This document shows, piece after piece, positions 35,081 to 44,940 of a stretch of DNA of 64,000 nucleotides. Positions within the stretch are counted from its first letter, which is position 1. Every line of letters begins with the position of its first letter. The translations under genes were made by a program, and so were the position numbers. The notes beneath the pieces were generated by a model that was given only the letters and a program-made list of their open reading frames with translations, was not told where the DNA came from and searched no databases. Source of the DNA: Rhipicephalus microplus (lineage: Eukaryota > Arthropoda > Arachnida > Ixodida > Ixodidae). The stretch lies in assembly GCF_043290135.1 (NCBI RefSeq), contig NC_134707.1:77084987-77148986 (forward strand), given 5' to 3'.

Positions 35081-36490
35081 GAAGGACCCTTCCTCTCCTG
35101 CCAGTTATCGTCCCATTGCCCTGACTAGCTGCCTGCGTAAGCTCTTCGAGAAGATAATAAACAGGAGACTTGTGTACTTTCTCGAGTACAACGGTCTTCT
35201 CGAGGGCTGCCAGGCAGGCTTCAGGGCGGGGCGATCTACCAACGATCAACTCGTTGCATTCGAGGCATATGTAAAAGATGCTTTCCTCCACAAGCAGTAC
35301 TGCATGACAGTATTTTTGATTTAGAAAAGGCGTATGATACTGCTTGGAGGTATGGTATCCTCATTGATCTCAAGTCTTTTGGCATTTCGGGTAACATGTT
35401 CAACACGCTTGCCAGTTACATGTCCGAAAGAACGTTTCGCGTGCGTGTTGGAACTGCACTATCTAGAGTTCATGTTCAGGAAAATGGAGTGCCACAAGGT
35501 GGAGTTTTAAGTTGCACCCTTTTCATTGTGAAAATGAACTCACTAAGGAAGGCATTGCCACCGTCGATTTCCTGCTTAATTTATGTAGACGACGTACAAT
35601 TATCTTTTAAGTCTTGTAACCTATCTGTCTGCGAGCGCCAAGTACAGCTTGGTGTTAGCAAGCTAGCTGGCTGGGCAGATAGGAACGGGTTTAAATTTAA
35701 TCCGGGGAAGTGCACTTGTGTTCTTTTTTCTAAGAGGCGTGGCATCCGGCCGGATCCTGACATTCATCCTAATGGTGTGTCAATTCCCGTCAAAAAGGAA
35801 CACAAGTTTTTAGGAATAATCTTTGAAGAAAAGCTGACATTCATCCCACACATAAAACAACTAAAACATAAATGCTTAAAAACACTGACTATCATGAAGG
35901 TTCTCTCGCACATTTCTTTTGGTGCTGACAAACAACTTTTATTACGTGTTTTTACCAGCCTAATAGGTTCGCGATTGGACTATGGTAGCGTTGTTTATGG
36001 GTCAGCAAGTAAAACATCCCTCAAAATGCTGGACCCGGTACTCCATCTGGGGCTCCGCCTGGCGTGTGGTGCATTCCGGACTAGTCCGGTCGAAAGCCTC
36101 TATGTGGAGTGTAACAAATGGAACCTGCAACGTCAGCGAGCATACACAGATCTCCTTTATGCTTTTAAACTTTCATCCATGCCTCACCATCCTTTTAAAT
36201 CAGTTTTTTATGATACGTCCATGACTGAACTCCTTTTAAACCGACCATCGTTCTCTGCGTCTTTCTCCTACAGAGCTAGAGAGGAAGCGTCAGAGCTTTC
36301 TGTCTCTTTTCTAGACACCATCCAAAGTTCTCCAACAGATTTTATAGCACCATGGCATCTCCGCGCTGTCTTATGTGACACATCTTTTACACATATAGAT
36401 AAAAACCGAGCTCCCACATGTGCTATTCTGCAGCATTTCTTGCATCTGCAGCATAAGTATCAATGTGCTGAATTTTATACGGACGCCTAA
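35081..36490 (+). pseudogene. I-type LINE reverse transcriptase
   Basis: Continues from 33658 in frame. ASYRPIALTSCLRKLFEKII, EGCQAGFRAGRSTNDQL (35090-35250), then a one-base frame break near 35322 within FDLEKAYDTAW. The frame at 35396-36490 gives VRVGTALSRVHVQENGVPQG, the catalytic YVDD (35584-35595), KTLTIMKVLSHISFGADKQ and the thumb. TAA at 36488 interrupts right after YTDA, the first RNase H acid. Confidence 0.88.
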
Positions 36491-36505
36491 AGAACTGCCC
36501 CCTCT

Positions 36506-37312
36506 GTGTCCTGCGCTGCGCATGGACCCGGCCTTAGTGTCACTAAAACGCTGAATAGTCATACTAGTATCTTTACCGCAGAGGCGTATGGTGTTCTTCT
36601 TGTTGTTAATCATATACTTCAAAGCGACATCTCACAATCCATTATCTATACAGACTCCCTCAGTGTTGTGCGGGCACTGTCGTCAACAATGCCTTCGAAA
36701 AACCATGTTGTCAATCTGATTGTCAAAGCTGTTATGTCTGTGTATGTACGCAACCTTGAACTGGTTCTTTGTTGGGTCCCTGGCCACTGTGGTATAGCCG
36801 GGAACGAAGCAGCGGATCGAATGGCTGCTGCTGCTACACTCCTAAATACAGTAGACATAACCACACTACCCTACACCGACGTGAAACCACACATCAGACA
36901 ACAACTTCGTAAAACATGGCAAACACACTGGAGTGAACAAACAGACAACAAGTTACACGTAATAAAACCACATTTGGGACCATACACCGCCGACGCACGT
37001 AATAGATACACTGAAGTCGCCTTGGCCAGATTACGGATAGGGCACACTCATGCAACGCACTCGCACCTTCTCACTGGGTCTCCAAGACCTCTGTGCAGCA
37101 GGTGCGGAGAGGCCCTATCCGTGATCCACATCCTGATACAATGTAAGGCACTTGACACAACACGACGCAAATACTTCCCACAACTACACACGCGACATAT
37201 TCCACCACACCCGTCACACTTCATAGGAGACGAAGCACTGTTTTCAGTCAAACGCGTTTTAGAATTTCTTACCGACGTGAAATTTTTACCTCTCATTTCT
37301 TATCATGCTTGA
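36506..37312 (+). pseudogene. I-type LINE RNase H and C-terminal Cys motif
   Basis: RNase H acids: the first Asp in YTDA just upstream, Glu in FTAEAYGVLLVV, Asp in IYTDSLSVVRAL, and the final acid in GNEAADRMAAAA (36800). The C-terminal CSRCGEALSVIHILIQC is the usual CCHC-like motif of this clade. Separated from RT only by the nonsense codon at 36488. Confidence 0.88.
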
Positions 37313-37478
37313 CAACCTGGCCCTTTAGACCAGTCATCTTCCATTACGTTGTGTTTTACTTTGTTTATTTTTACTGAGATGTTCTTTTACTTCCTTGTCA
37401 CTTTAATGTAATCACTTCTGTTTGGCGCTCTTTGCCCTTAGTCGGCCTTGCGCCATTAAACTCTAAACATCATCGTCA

Positions 37479-38270
37479 TAGAAGCGATTCCGATCGGCAG
37501 TAGCTTAGAAGAAGACAAACGTACAGAACTTCGGAAGATTCTAACCACCTACCAAGATGTATTCTCTGAGATACCGGGAAAGACAAATCGGTTGGAATGC
37601 CGACTTCAATTGACGACCTCTGAACCGATCAACACACCACAGTATCCTTTGCCGTTGGCCATGAAGGAAGTAGTAGAACAAGAAGTTCAGGACATGTTAA
37701 GACTGGGTGTGATTGAGCGATCCCATTCGCCCTACAATTCGCCCTTGGTACTTATTAAGAAGTCGGATAACACCTATCGCACATGCGTCGACTTCCGTCG
37801 CATCAACGAGATACTGGTTTACGACGCTGAACCCATACCTAGGACCGACCTAATGTTTACAGAGGTGGGCACAAATAGATACTTCTCAAAGTTTGATTTC
37901 ACAAAGGGGTATTGGCAAATCCCACTTGACCGGACATCGAGGCCAGTAACGGCATTCTCAACGCAATCCGGTCATTTCCAATTTATATACATGCCGTTTG
38001 GCATAAAGACAGCTTCTGCGGTGTTTACGCGTCTAATGAGAACACTCCTACAGGGCCTTGAAAATGTAGTCCACTACATCGATGACGTTCTCATAGCCAC
38101 GAACACCTGGGAAGAGCACATAGACACCTTGCAACGCTTGTTGCAGAAAGTACGGGAGTCTGGCTTAACCATCAAGCCTCAGAAGTGCGAAATTGCTGTG
38201 GAGTCGATAGTCTTCTTGGGACATCGTCTAGGAGGCGGGACTATTCAACCTGTGGAAACTACGGTTGGCG
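37479..38270 (+). CDS. Gmr1-like reverse transcriptase (3' truncated)
   Basis: Follows the right copy of the 14-bp duplication and continues the integrase frame. Blocks: LIKKSDNTYRTCVDFRRIN (37755-37810), KFDFTKGYWQIPLD, FQFIYMPFGIKTASAVFTRLM, and catalytic YIDD (38080-38091) in NVVHYIDDVLIATN. LTIKPQKCEIAVESIVFLGH is the RT end. The sequence then breaks into inverted LTR; connection, RNase H and 3' LTR are gone. No internal stop. Confidence 0.88.
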
Positions 38271-38280
38271 TCCACGGCAG

Positions 38281-38491
38281 GTTCTTCGTTCGGGCTTCTT
38301 CCAAACCAGCGTGGTAGCCTCTCATTGGTCCGAACTTCACGCGCCTCGTCTGCTCATCGTCTTCCTCACCGAATACATCGCGAAAGCGCGCGTCCACACC
38401 ATCGGTCGTCGTCGTCTTCTTTCCTATGTCGGTGCACTCGCGCACATTTTAAACCGAACACTGGTTGCACTCGCGCACTTCACTTATCACA
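38281..38491 (-). repeat. Inverted LTR start of the Gmr1-like family (211 bp)
   Basis: Matches 26616-26858 in reverse orientation, without the 16-bp doubling there and with a few substitutions. It ends at GAACGAAGAAC (minus). Its outer end is TGTGATAAG, followed by GTGAT. Just inside it pol ends in TTGGCGTCC (38263-38272), identical to nine bases of the PBS region at 27500. Confidence 0.8.
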
Positions 38492-38496
38492 GTGAT

Positions 38497-40175
38497 CCAG
38501 TGTTGTCCTCAGGTGTTGGTTTTCTGTCCTGCGAAGCAGTACGTAAGCCTTGGCCTCAATGTTGTTAGCATTGGAAGAACATCCGTTTTTGTGTCTGAGC
38601 AACAACAGGTGCTTTCCGATCCACTCAGTGGCAGAAAGTTCTTGAGATAACAGCCGATCGTGTGTTCGTGCTGCTTGGGAAAGACTCTGCACACGGCTGT
38701 CCGGATTCACCAACTGCATCTATCTTCCTGTCGTCTCCTTGTGAAAGCAATCAACACCATGTTCTTGCTGCTGCTTTCTTTTCTGCGACTCTACTTGGTA
38801 TAGTTTCACGTCCACCGGCTGTATCTTGAGCATAAGGGGAATATCAGGTCCAGTTTCTCCTCACGCATGCAACCACTCGCGCAGCCCGTCAAACTCCTGA
38901 TTCAATCTCTTTACTTTGGAGTCCCACTTCATCTCCAGGTTGGTCTGTCCTCCTTTCCTTGTGGGCTCAGAAAGTTTGCAATCAAAGTTCTCACTATAAG
39001 TTTTTTTGTCAATAAGCAGGCCTTAAAGTTCCTTCAGCATGGTTGCATGGTCTTTGTACTCCTCGTGCACCTTCGATCGCTGCTCGGTCTTCGTAGTTTC
39101 TATATAGGTTCTCTGCTCATTCACGTTTCATTGAACTTCTCGCTCACTCATGCTTCTCTCCTTTAAAAATCACTTATGGTTAGCATGAAATGCAGGCTTC
39201 GGACTCTCACTTGCTAGTACGAACACGCTCTTCGAGTTGGGTCTCATGGCACTGGAGGCTTCCTTTTTGCTCGCAGATCATTTTGCACAATTCTCTGTGA
39301 TTGACCTTGTCTGGTCGAGTCATCTCCACGAATCGGGAGTCAAACTTCGTTGATAGTGACGGTTTGGTGCTCCCTTAGAACTTCAACTCAAACTTTTTTA
39401 TGGCAGCCAGTGCGTTCTGATTTCCAGTTATGAAGAGCTCACCGCTCATGTTGTCTTCACGTGCTCTTCGATTCAACTTTTCTGGGTCACCCATACTGGA
39501 CGCATGACGAGCTCGGCATCCTGAGCATTCGATTCTACGCCTACAATCCTTTGCTCAATGACCTCTAGAAACGCATTGAAACAACTTTATGTCTTCCGAT
39601 AGAAGCTTTTTCTTCTCTAATTTTGGCAAATCCACACTGCATGATTGCGTAAATGCTGCTTCGATTTACAGAACTTGCAAATCGAATTTGTAGGAAGAAC
39701 ACAAACTTGACAGTGAAGCACTGATGCTGTTGCGGTCGCGTTGTGAAAGTGAGGCGGATCGCAAATTCTGGGATAAGCCACCTCATCGAATCCTTTGTGC
39801 TCCTGAAAGTCGCTCCTCTCGACGCTCCCCACCTCAATACTGAGAAACTGCAGAAGGCGACCATGTTCCATGACATGCTGAACTTGAACGTTGTCGATAG
39901 TGGACCCTGCAGTTTCTGTTCCGAAAGATCTACAGTAGGCAACAACAATGACATGTGGCAAAGCCCTCAGCGGCAGGTCACATAGCTTCGATGAGAAAAA
40001 CGACCTGCTAACATTAGGAGCCTCCAAACCGCGAGTGTTGTTGAGCACTTAGTTGTACCGCTTGCGGTGTTTGGTCACTTCGATGGACGAACGCACTGGA
40101 GTAAGCCTTCGAAGCCTTGAGAAAAATTCCTGCCCCAAGCGCTTCTTGTCACCTAAGCGTGATTTCAGCATGACT
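38497..40175 (-). pseudogene. BEL/Pao gag, C-terminal part, and unrecognised linker
   Basis: Minus-strand stretches match Pao-type Gag: LGDKKRLGQEFFSRLRRLTPVRSS (40150-40080), ALPHVIVVAYCR and GRLLQFLSIEVGSVERSDFQ (about 39990-39820), and the zinc-knuckle start ASVLHCQVCVLPTNSICKFC (about 39710). Frame changes and stops separate them. From 39550 to 38500 the sequence is coding-like but unrecognised, with a Lys/Glu-rich helix-prone segment near 39160-38880. No peptidase or RT motif was found. Confidence 0.6.
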
Positions 40176-40185
40176 AAGACGTCTT
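40176..40185. repeat. Target-site duplication of the RTE insertion, left copy
   Basis: AAGACGTCTT, matched by AAGGCGTCTT at 42056-42065 (one mismatch). Confidence 0.75.
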
Positions 40186-42055
40186 GCCAAGAATCTCATT
40201 AAGAAGCGTCAAATCAAGAAAGTCTCAAGTACAACAGACAAAATAGAACTGGCAGAGCTTTCGAAGTTGATTAATAGGCGTAAGGTATCCGACGTAAGAA
40301 GGTATAACATGGAGAGAATTGAACACGCTCTGAAAAACGGAGGAAGCGTCAAAGCAGTGAAGAGGAAACTTGGGATAGACAAAACTCGGACATATGCACT
40401 AAGGGACAAAGAAGGCGAAATAACTACCAATATGGATAGGATAGTTAAAATAGCGGAGGCGTTTTACAGAGATCTGTACAGTAGCTGGGACAACCACGAC
40501 TTTAATATTATAGGAACTAGCAGTAACCCAGATGACACCCCACCAGTAATGATAGAAGCAGTCAGAAAAGCTTTGGAGAGCATGCAAAGAGGCAAAGCTG
40601 CTCGTGAGGATCAGGTAACATCAGATCTGCTAAACGATGGAGGACAGATTGTGTTAGAAAAACTAGCCACCCTGTTTACAAGGTGTCTCCTGACGGGAAG
40701 AGTACCAGAGTCTTGGATGAACGCTAACATCATCTTAATACATAAGAAAGGAGATGACAAGGACTTGAAGAATTACAGGCCGATTAGCTTGCTCTCTGTA
40801 GTATACAAGCTATTTACAAAAGTAATTGCTAACAGAGTAAAGAAAACTTTAGAATTCAATCAACCAAAGGAACAAGCAGGATTTCGAACAGGCTACTCAA
40901 CAATCGACCACATTCATACTATCAATCGGGTAATAGAGAAATGCTCAGAATATAACTAACCACTATACATAGCCTTCATAGATTACGAGAAGGCGTTTGA
41001 TTCAGTAGAAATATCAGCCGTCATGCAGGCACTGCGGAATCAGGGCGTCGATGAAGTATGTATAAACATTGTTGAAGAAATCTACAGGGGATCAACGGCT
41101 ACCATAGTGCTTCATAAAGAAAGCAACAGAGTACCAATCAAGACGAGTGTAAAGCAGGGGGACACAATCTTTCAATGCTATTTACCGCGTGCTTACAGGA
41201 CGTTTTCAGAAGCCTAGAATGGGAACAGTTAGAGATAAGAGTTAATGGAGAGTACCTTAGTAACCTGCGCTACGCCGATGACATCGCATTGCTGAGTAAC
41301 TCAGGGGACGAATTGCAACTTATGATTACGGAGTTAGACAAGGAGAGCAGAAAGGTAGGTCTTAAAATGAATCTGCCGAAAACGAAAGTAATGTACAAGA
41401 ACCTCGGTAAAGAGCAGCGCTTCGAGATAGGTAATAGTGCACTTCAAGTTGTAAAAGACTATGTCTACTTAGGGCAGGTAATAACCGCGGAGCCGAACCA
41501 CGAGATTGAAGTAACTAGAAGAATAAGAATGAGGTGGAGCACATTTGGCAAGCACTCTCAAATTATGAAAGGTAGATTGCCACTATTCCTTAAGAGGAAG
41601 GTATATAACAGCTGTATCTTGCCGGTACTTAGCTACGGAGCAGAAACCTGGAGACTTACAAAGAGGGTTCCGCCTAAATTGAGGACGACGCAGCGAGCAA
41701 TGGAAAGAAAAATGGTAGGTGTAATCTTAAGTGACAAGAAGAGAGCAGAGTGGATTAGGGAACAAACGGGGGTTGAGGATATCATAGCTGAAATCAAGAA
41801 GAAGAAATGGACATGGGCCGGGCATGTAGCGCGTAGACAGGATAACCGCTGGTCATTGAGGGTAACTAACTGGATTCCCAGAGAAGGGAATCGGGTCAGG
41901 GGAAGACAGAAGGTTAGGTGGGCAGATGAGATTAACAAGTTTGCGGGTATAAATTGGCAGCAGCAAGCACAGGACCGGGTTAACTGGTGGAACATTGGAG
42001 AGGCCTTTGTCCTGCAGTAGACGTAGTCAGGCTGATGATGATGATGATGATAATG
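40186..42055 (+). mobile_element. RTE-type LINE, 5'-truncated, in the BEL/Pao gag
   Basis: 1.87 kb. It starts inside the linker before RT and ends with a GCTGATGATGATGATGATGATAAT tail. Deleting it with one duplication copy makes the BEL gag frame continuous. Confidence 0.9.
40312..42020 (+). pseudogene. RTE reverse transcriptase
   Basis: Frame 40267-40959: MERIEHALKNGGSVKAVKRK, AEAFYRDLYSS, NANIILIHKKGDDKDLKNYR (RT 1), FRTGYSTIDHIHTINRVIEK, then a stop at 40957. After it the frame has AFIDYEKAFDSVE. A frameshift at about 41175 leads to frame 41175-42020: LRYADDIALLSNSGDEL with the catalytic YADD (about 41271-41282), GLKMNLPKTKVMYK, LYLGQVI-like, and the C-terminal KKKWTWAGHVARRQDNRWS and NWIPREG. 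The endonuclease is absent. Two disruptions; this is the best RTE copy in the window. Confidence 0.9.
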
Positions 42056-42065
42056 AAGGCGTCTT

Positions 42066-42745
42066 CACAGCATGCTTCAGTTGTAAGTAGCCCCGCAATA
42101 GCTGCCGCAGCATCTCCTTTCAAAAACAATCTCCCTCAGGTAGTTAAACTTCTCGCTAGTTGTTATATTGCCATTGCGGTTGATCACCTGGTCGAATTGT
42201 TCCCAGAATGAGTTCCACGTGCACAAGTCACCTACGAATGGAATAATAGTCACTTCGGCATCTTGGCTCCGAGTCGGTCGGCCCGTACTATAGACGCCAG
42301 TACATCGTGAACTTCGATAGGCGATGACATCGCAGATGTTTCACTGTGCTAGCGTCACTTGTTCTGGAGCTCGGGTAAGATGCGGGTCGCGTTGTCTTCA
42401 TACTCATTTGGACTGGCATACTCCAGTTCAGATGCTTCATCACTTACATGGCTCTCGATCTCCTTAATAATCTTGTTCAGCTCTTCCTTATTGCCTTTGA
42501 GCCTCTCGTAAATCTCGGCAATCGGTTGCAGTGTCGAGTAATTTTTATCAAGTATGACGCTTACCTCTTGCGTGAGCTTATTGTTTGGGCCCTTCGAATG
42601 GTTCTTTTACCTTGAGCTTGACCATGGTGGTCAGCTATTTGGTAGGCCTCAGTAGTTCGTGGCGGTTGTTCCAGTCGGTAGCCACCAGCGATTTTCCTTG
42701 ACGGTAGCTCCCGGCTGTCGCCTCCCGGGTTTATCGGCACCGAAT
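42066..42745 (-). pseudogene. BEL/Pao gag, N-terminal part
   Basis: The minus strand after the PBS holds a Glu/Lys-rich helix-prone region (LKGNKEELNKIIKEIESHVS, about 42500-42430), SELEYASPNEYEDNATRI, and the DUF1759-like FWEQFDQVINRNGNITTSEK (42205-42150), then a one-base frame change to KGDAAAAIAGLLTTEACCED at about 42120-42066, where the RTE LINE enters. These blocks are typical of Pao Gag. Several further frame changes. Confidence 0.7.
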
Positions 42746-43682
42746 TGTAATGTATGTGGCCAACTGAACAACCGACATGGCTTCAAGAACTCAGACAGAC
42801 GTTTATTAGCGTCCGCATGAGCCCAGAACGTAGATTTCGATGTAGATCTTTAACTTGTGGCTCACGCTCACCCAAAAATGGTGGCTTCGCCTCCTCTTCT
42901 TTTCCTGCAAGCCCACGAGCTTGTCTTGTCTTGTCTTGTCGCCTTGGATATCTTGGCTCATACCCACATGGGGGATTGGCCACACTGTACCTCATAATAG
43001 ATCATTTTTTACAACGCTTGCTAAAAAAGAAAGAAAAATTAGATAGGAACAATAATAATGCACCTTAAAAAACGTCAAAAAGTGCAGAAGAATACGATAA
43101 ACCAGAATATTGTGAGGAACCGGTTTATTCAGCCAAGCTCGAGCTAAATCACGCTGGTGATGATATTTTCAGTTGAAGATGTACATGTGATGATGATATC
43201 AAAGAGAACAAAGAGTCATTCGCTTGTCGCGCTCACAACATATAAAACAAATTAACAAGAATGAGAAAGGGGGACAAAGAATTGGATAGATCTGGCAGTA
43301 CCACTAGCAGCGTATCCTTCCGGTTGCCTGAATGAATATATGTAGCGCTGACAGAAAAGCACTGCGGCCCACACTCAGCTGACTGGCTCCAAACAATAAT
43401 AGGGTGGATGTATTGACTGGCAATCTGAGCATACCAATCGGTCTTTCAAGAAGTATTCGTCGCAGTGAGGCAAAGCGGCGGCATGTGAGAAGAAAGTGAT
43501 CTATTGTATCCGGTTCATTGCAAACTGCACATAGGTTAGTTAATGAAATTCCTGATTTGTTGAGATAAAAATTTAACCGAGGAACTCTACAGCGAAAGCA
43601 TGCAAGGTTCACCTCAAGAGCTCTGGGACGCTGGCACCAAGCTCGTCGTTTTCTTCAGTCAGGCTGAACGTGGTAAATTAAG
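42746..43682 (-). repeat. BEL/Pao 5' LTR, split by a LINE fragment
   Basis: Matches 26137-26335 in two pieces (42746-about 42926 and about 43611-43682), with an extra ~40 bp near 42840. The gap holds a LINE fragment. Confidence 0.7.
42927..43610 (-). mobile_element. LINE 3' fragment in the BEL LTR
   Basis: Minus-strand ORF 43304-43612 begins MNLACFRCRVPRLNFYL and contains CAVCNEPDTIDHFLLTC, the C-terminal Cys/His motif of I/R1/Jockey-like ORF2. The 3' UTR ends in four ACAAG-type repeats next to the LTR. Too short to assign a clade. Confidence 0.65.
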
Positions 43683-43688
43683 AGTTGC

Positions 43689-44940
43689 TTTTTTACCAGA
43701 ACACAAGCGTTTAACTTCCCATTAAATAGCGCTTGTGTTGCATCCATGATCAGGCTCCAACAGTGCGCAATTCACAGCCCTCGGATGTGTCACATTTTAT
43801 TAGCGCTACCACCACAAGGATATCGAAAAAGACATGCGAACGCTTTTCGCAACGTCTAAATTGTAAAAATTTGTCGAACAACAGCGTTGTTTGGACGATA
43901 CCAGTGAAGTCAGCAGAGAAGCATCAACTTTAGTAGGAAGTGAACGTTTCATTACTCTAACCATTTCGCTTTGCCGATCGAGTGTGTTGGGAGCTTGCGG
44001 CGCATCGTAGTATCCAATGTAATTGGGCTGCATGCAATGCACAAGAAAAAACATGCTTTTACTTCGAGTTCACTGGAGGATCCTATACAAGAAATGCAAT
44101 TAAGGTGACTTACAAGCGTGAAAAGACATTAAAGCATGAGGAGACGTGCAGTGCAACTCGCTCCTCGTGAGTTAGCAGCTGATCGTTCATCGTCACTGTC
44201 CATCTCGGTGCGTTTTACGTCGAGGTAAAAATCCTCGACGTCAAGACGGTTTTTTTTTGGGGGGGGGGGGCATCACTGCTGAAAGTAATCTAAGGGATCC
44301 TCTCCACCAAACGACTTCATTAACACCAACAACGCGTCACTCACCACGCGTGCAAGACACCAGCATGGCGTCGCTCACCACGTTTATCTGGGCGCAGGTA
44401 AGACTTCACTCTGACACCCGACTAAAAGCGAATCGCTTGCATTCTGCTGCCATCTATCAAGAAACGTAAAAATCAAAAAGCGCTGCGTTGGCCAAGGCTT
44501 GGAAGAGCAAATCATGACCCTGCGCTACTTTCCGCGTACCCTGAATGTTAGGGGATTCATACACTACAAACGCACTGACGAATGTTATACGCATGTAAAA
44601 CAAGGAGAGTTTCAACGACAACGGTCAGACGAAAACGCTTATCTATCCAACATGGCTGAAGAAAATCTCGCGAATCCTATATGTGTACTTTGCGGGCTTG
44701 TTTGAATGTGCGAGTGTCCACGTATTTTCACGAAAACAACATGTCTCGTAAGAACGAAGCAGATTTATCGCGTCACGGAGTTTCCGGTATATTCACTTAG
44801 TCACTAAATATACAATGTGGCGTGTGTTCATTCCTTTTTACGCGTTAACACTGGGTCTAGATTAGCCAAACAAGGGAGAGTCTGCCTACTGGTCATCCTC
44901 GAGAGGATGCTCCTGAATTCCGCTAGGTGGCGCAACAATC
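43689..44940. other. Intergenic stretch, no gene recognised
   Basis: Short ORFs only. Contains a perfect hairpin at 44217-44241 (ACGTCGAGG and CCTCGACGT around a 7-base loop), followed by T9 and G10 runs. Confidence 0.55.

Larger units (their letters stand above)
30501..37478 (+). mobile_element. I-type LINE, nearly full length, split by a solo LTR
   Basis: About 5.55 kb without the solo LTR: GC-rich 5' UTR, ORF1 with three zinc knuckles, ORF2 with APE endonuclease, RT and RNase H. The RNase H and the three-knuckle ORF1 place it in the I superfamily. The 3' end reads ATTAAACTCTAAACATCATCGTCA. Flanked by a perfect 14-bp duplication in the Gmr1-like pol. Confidence 0.9.
26616..38491 (+). mobile_element. 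Gmr1-like gypsy element with inverted U3 ends
   Basis: Order on plus: LTR, PBS, gag with SCAN-like segment and two CCHC knuckles, protease, integrase, then (after the I-type LINE) reverse transcriptase. Integrase ahead of RT is the copia-like order known from Gmr1-type Ty3/gypsy elements. RNase H is missing: pol breaks at about 38270 and is followed by 211 bp of inverted LTR start. Both outer ends are therefore TGTGATAAGTG, and GTGAT flanks both. Confidence 0.85.
26137..43682 (-). mobile_element. BEL/Pao LTR element, gag only, carrying nested insertions
   Basis: Outer shell of a nest. LTRs at 26137-26335 and 42746-43682 share their whole sequence apart from insertions in the second. Minus-strand PBS next to the right LTR reads ATTCGGTGCCGATAAACCCGGGAG, resembling the BEL-type GGTGCCGAAACCCGGGA. 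AGTTGC lies just outside both LTRs (26131-26136 and 43683-43688). Its own sequence adds up to only about 2.7 kb: 42745-42056, 40185-38492 and 26615-26336. Gag (DUF1759-like) is recognisable; no RT or integrase is. Confidence 0.75.

Noticed and set aside
44217..44241. Hairpin followed by a T run as a terminator
   Set aside because: No gene upstream and the DNA is eukaryotic, so a bacterial-type terminator makes no sense here.
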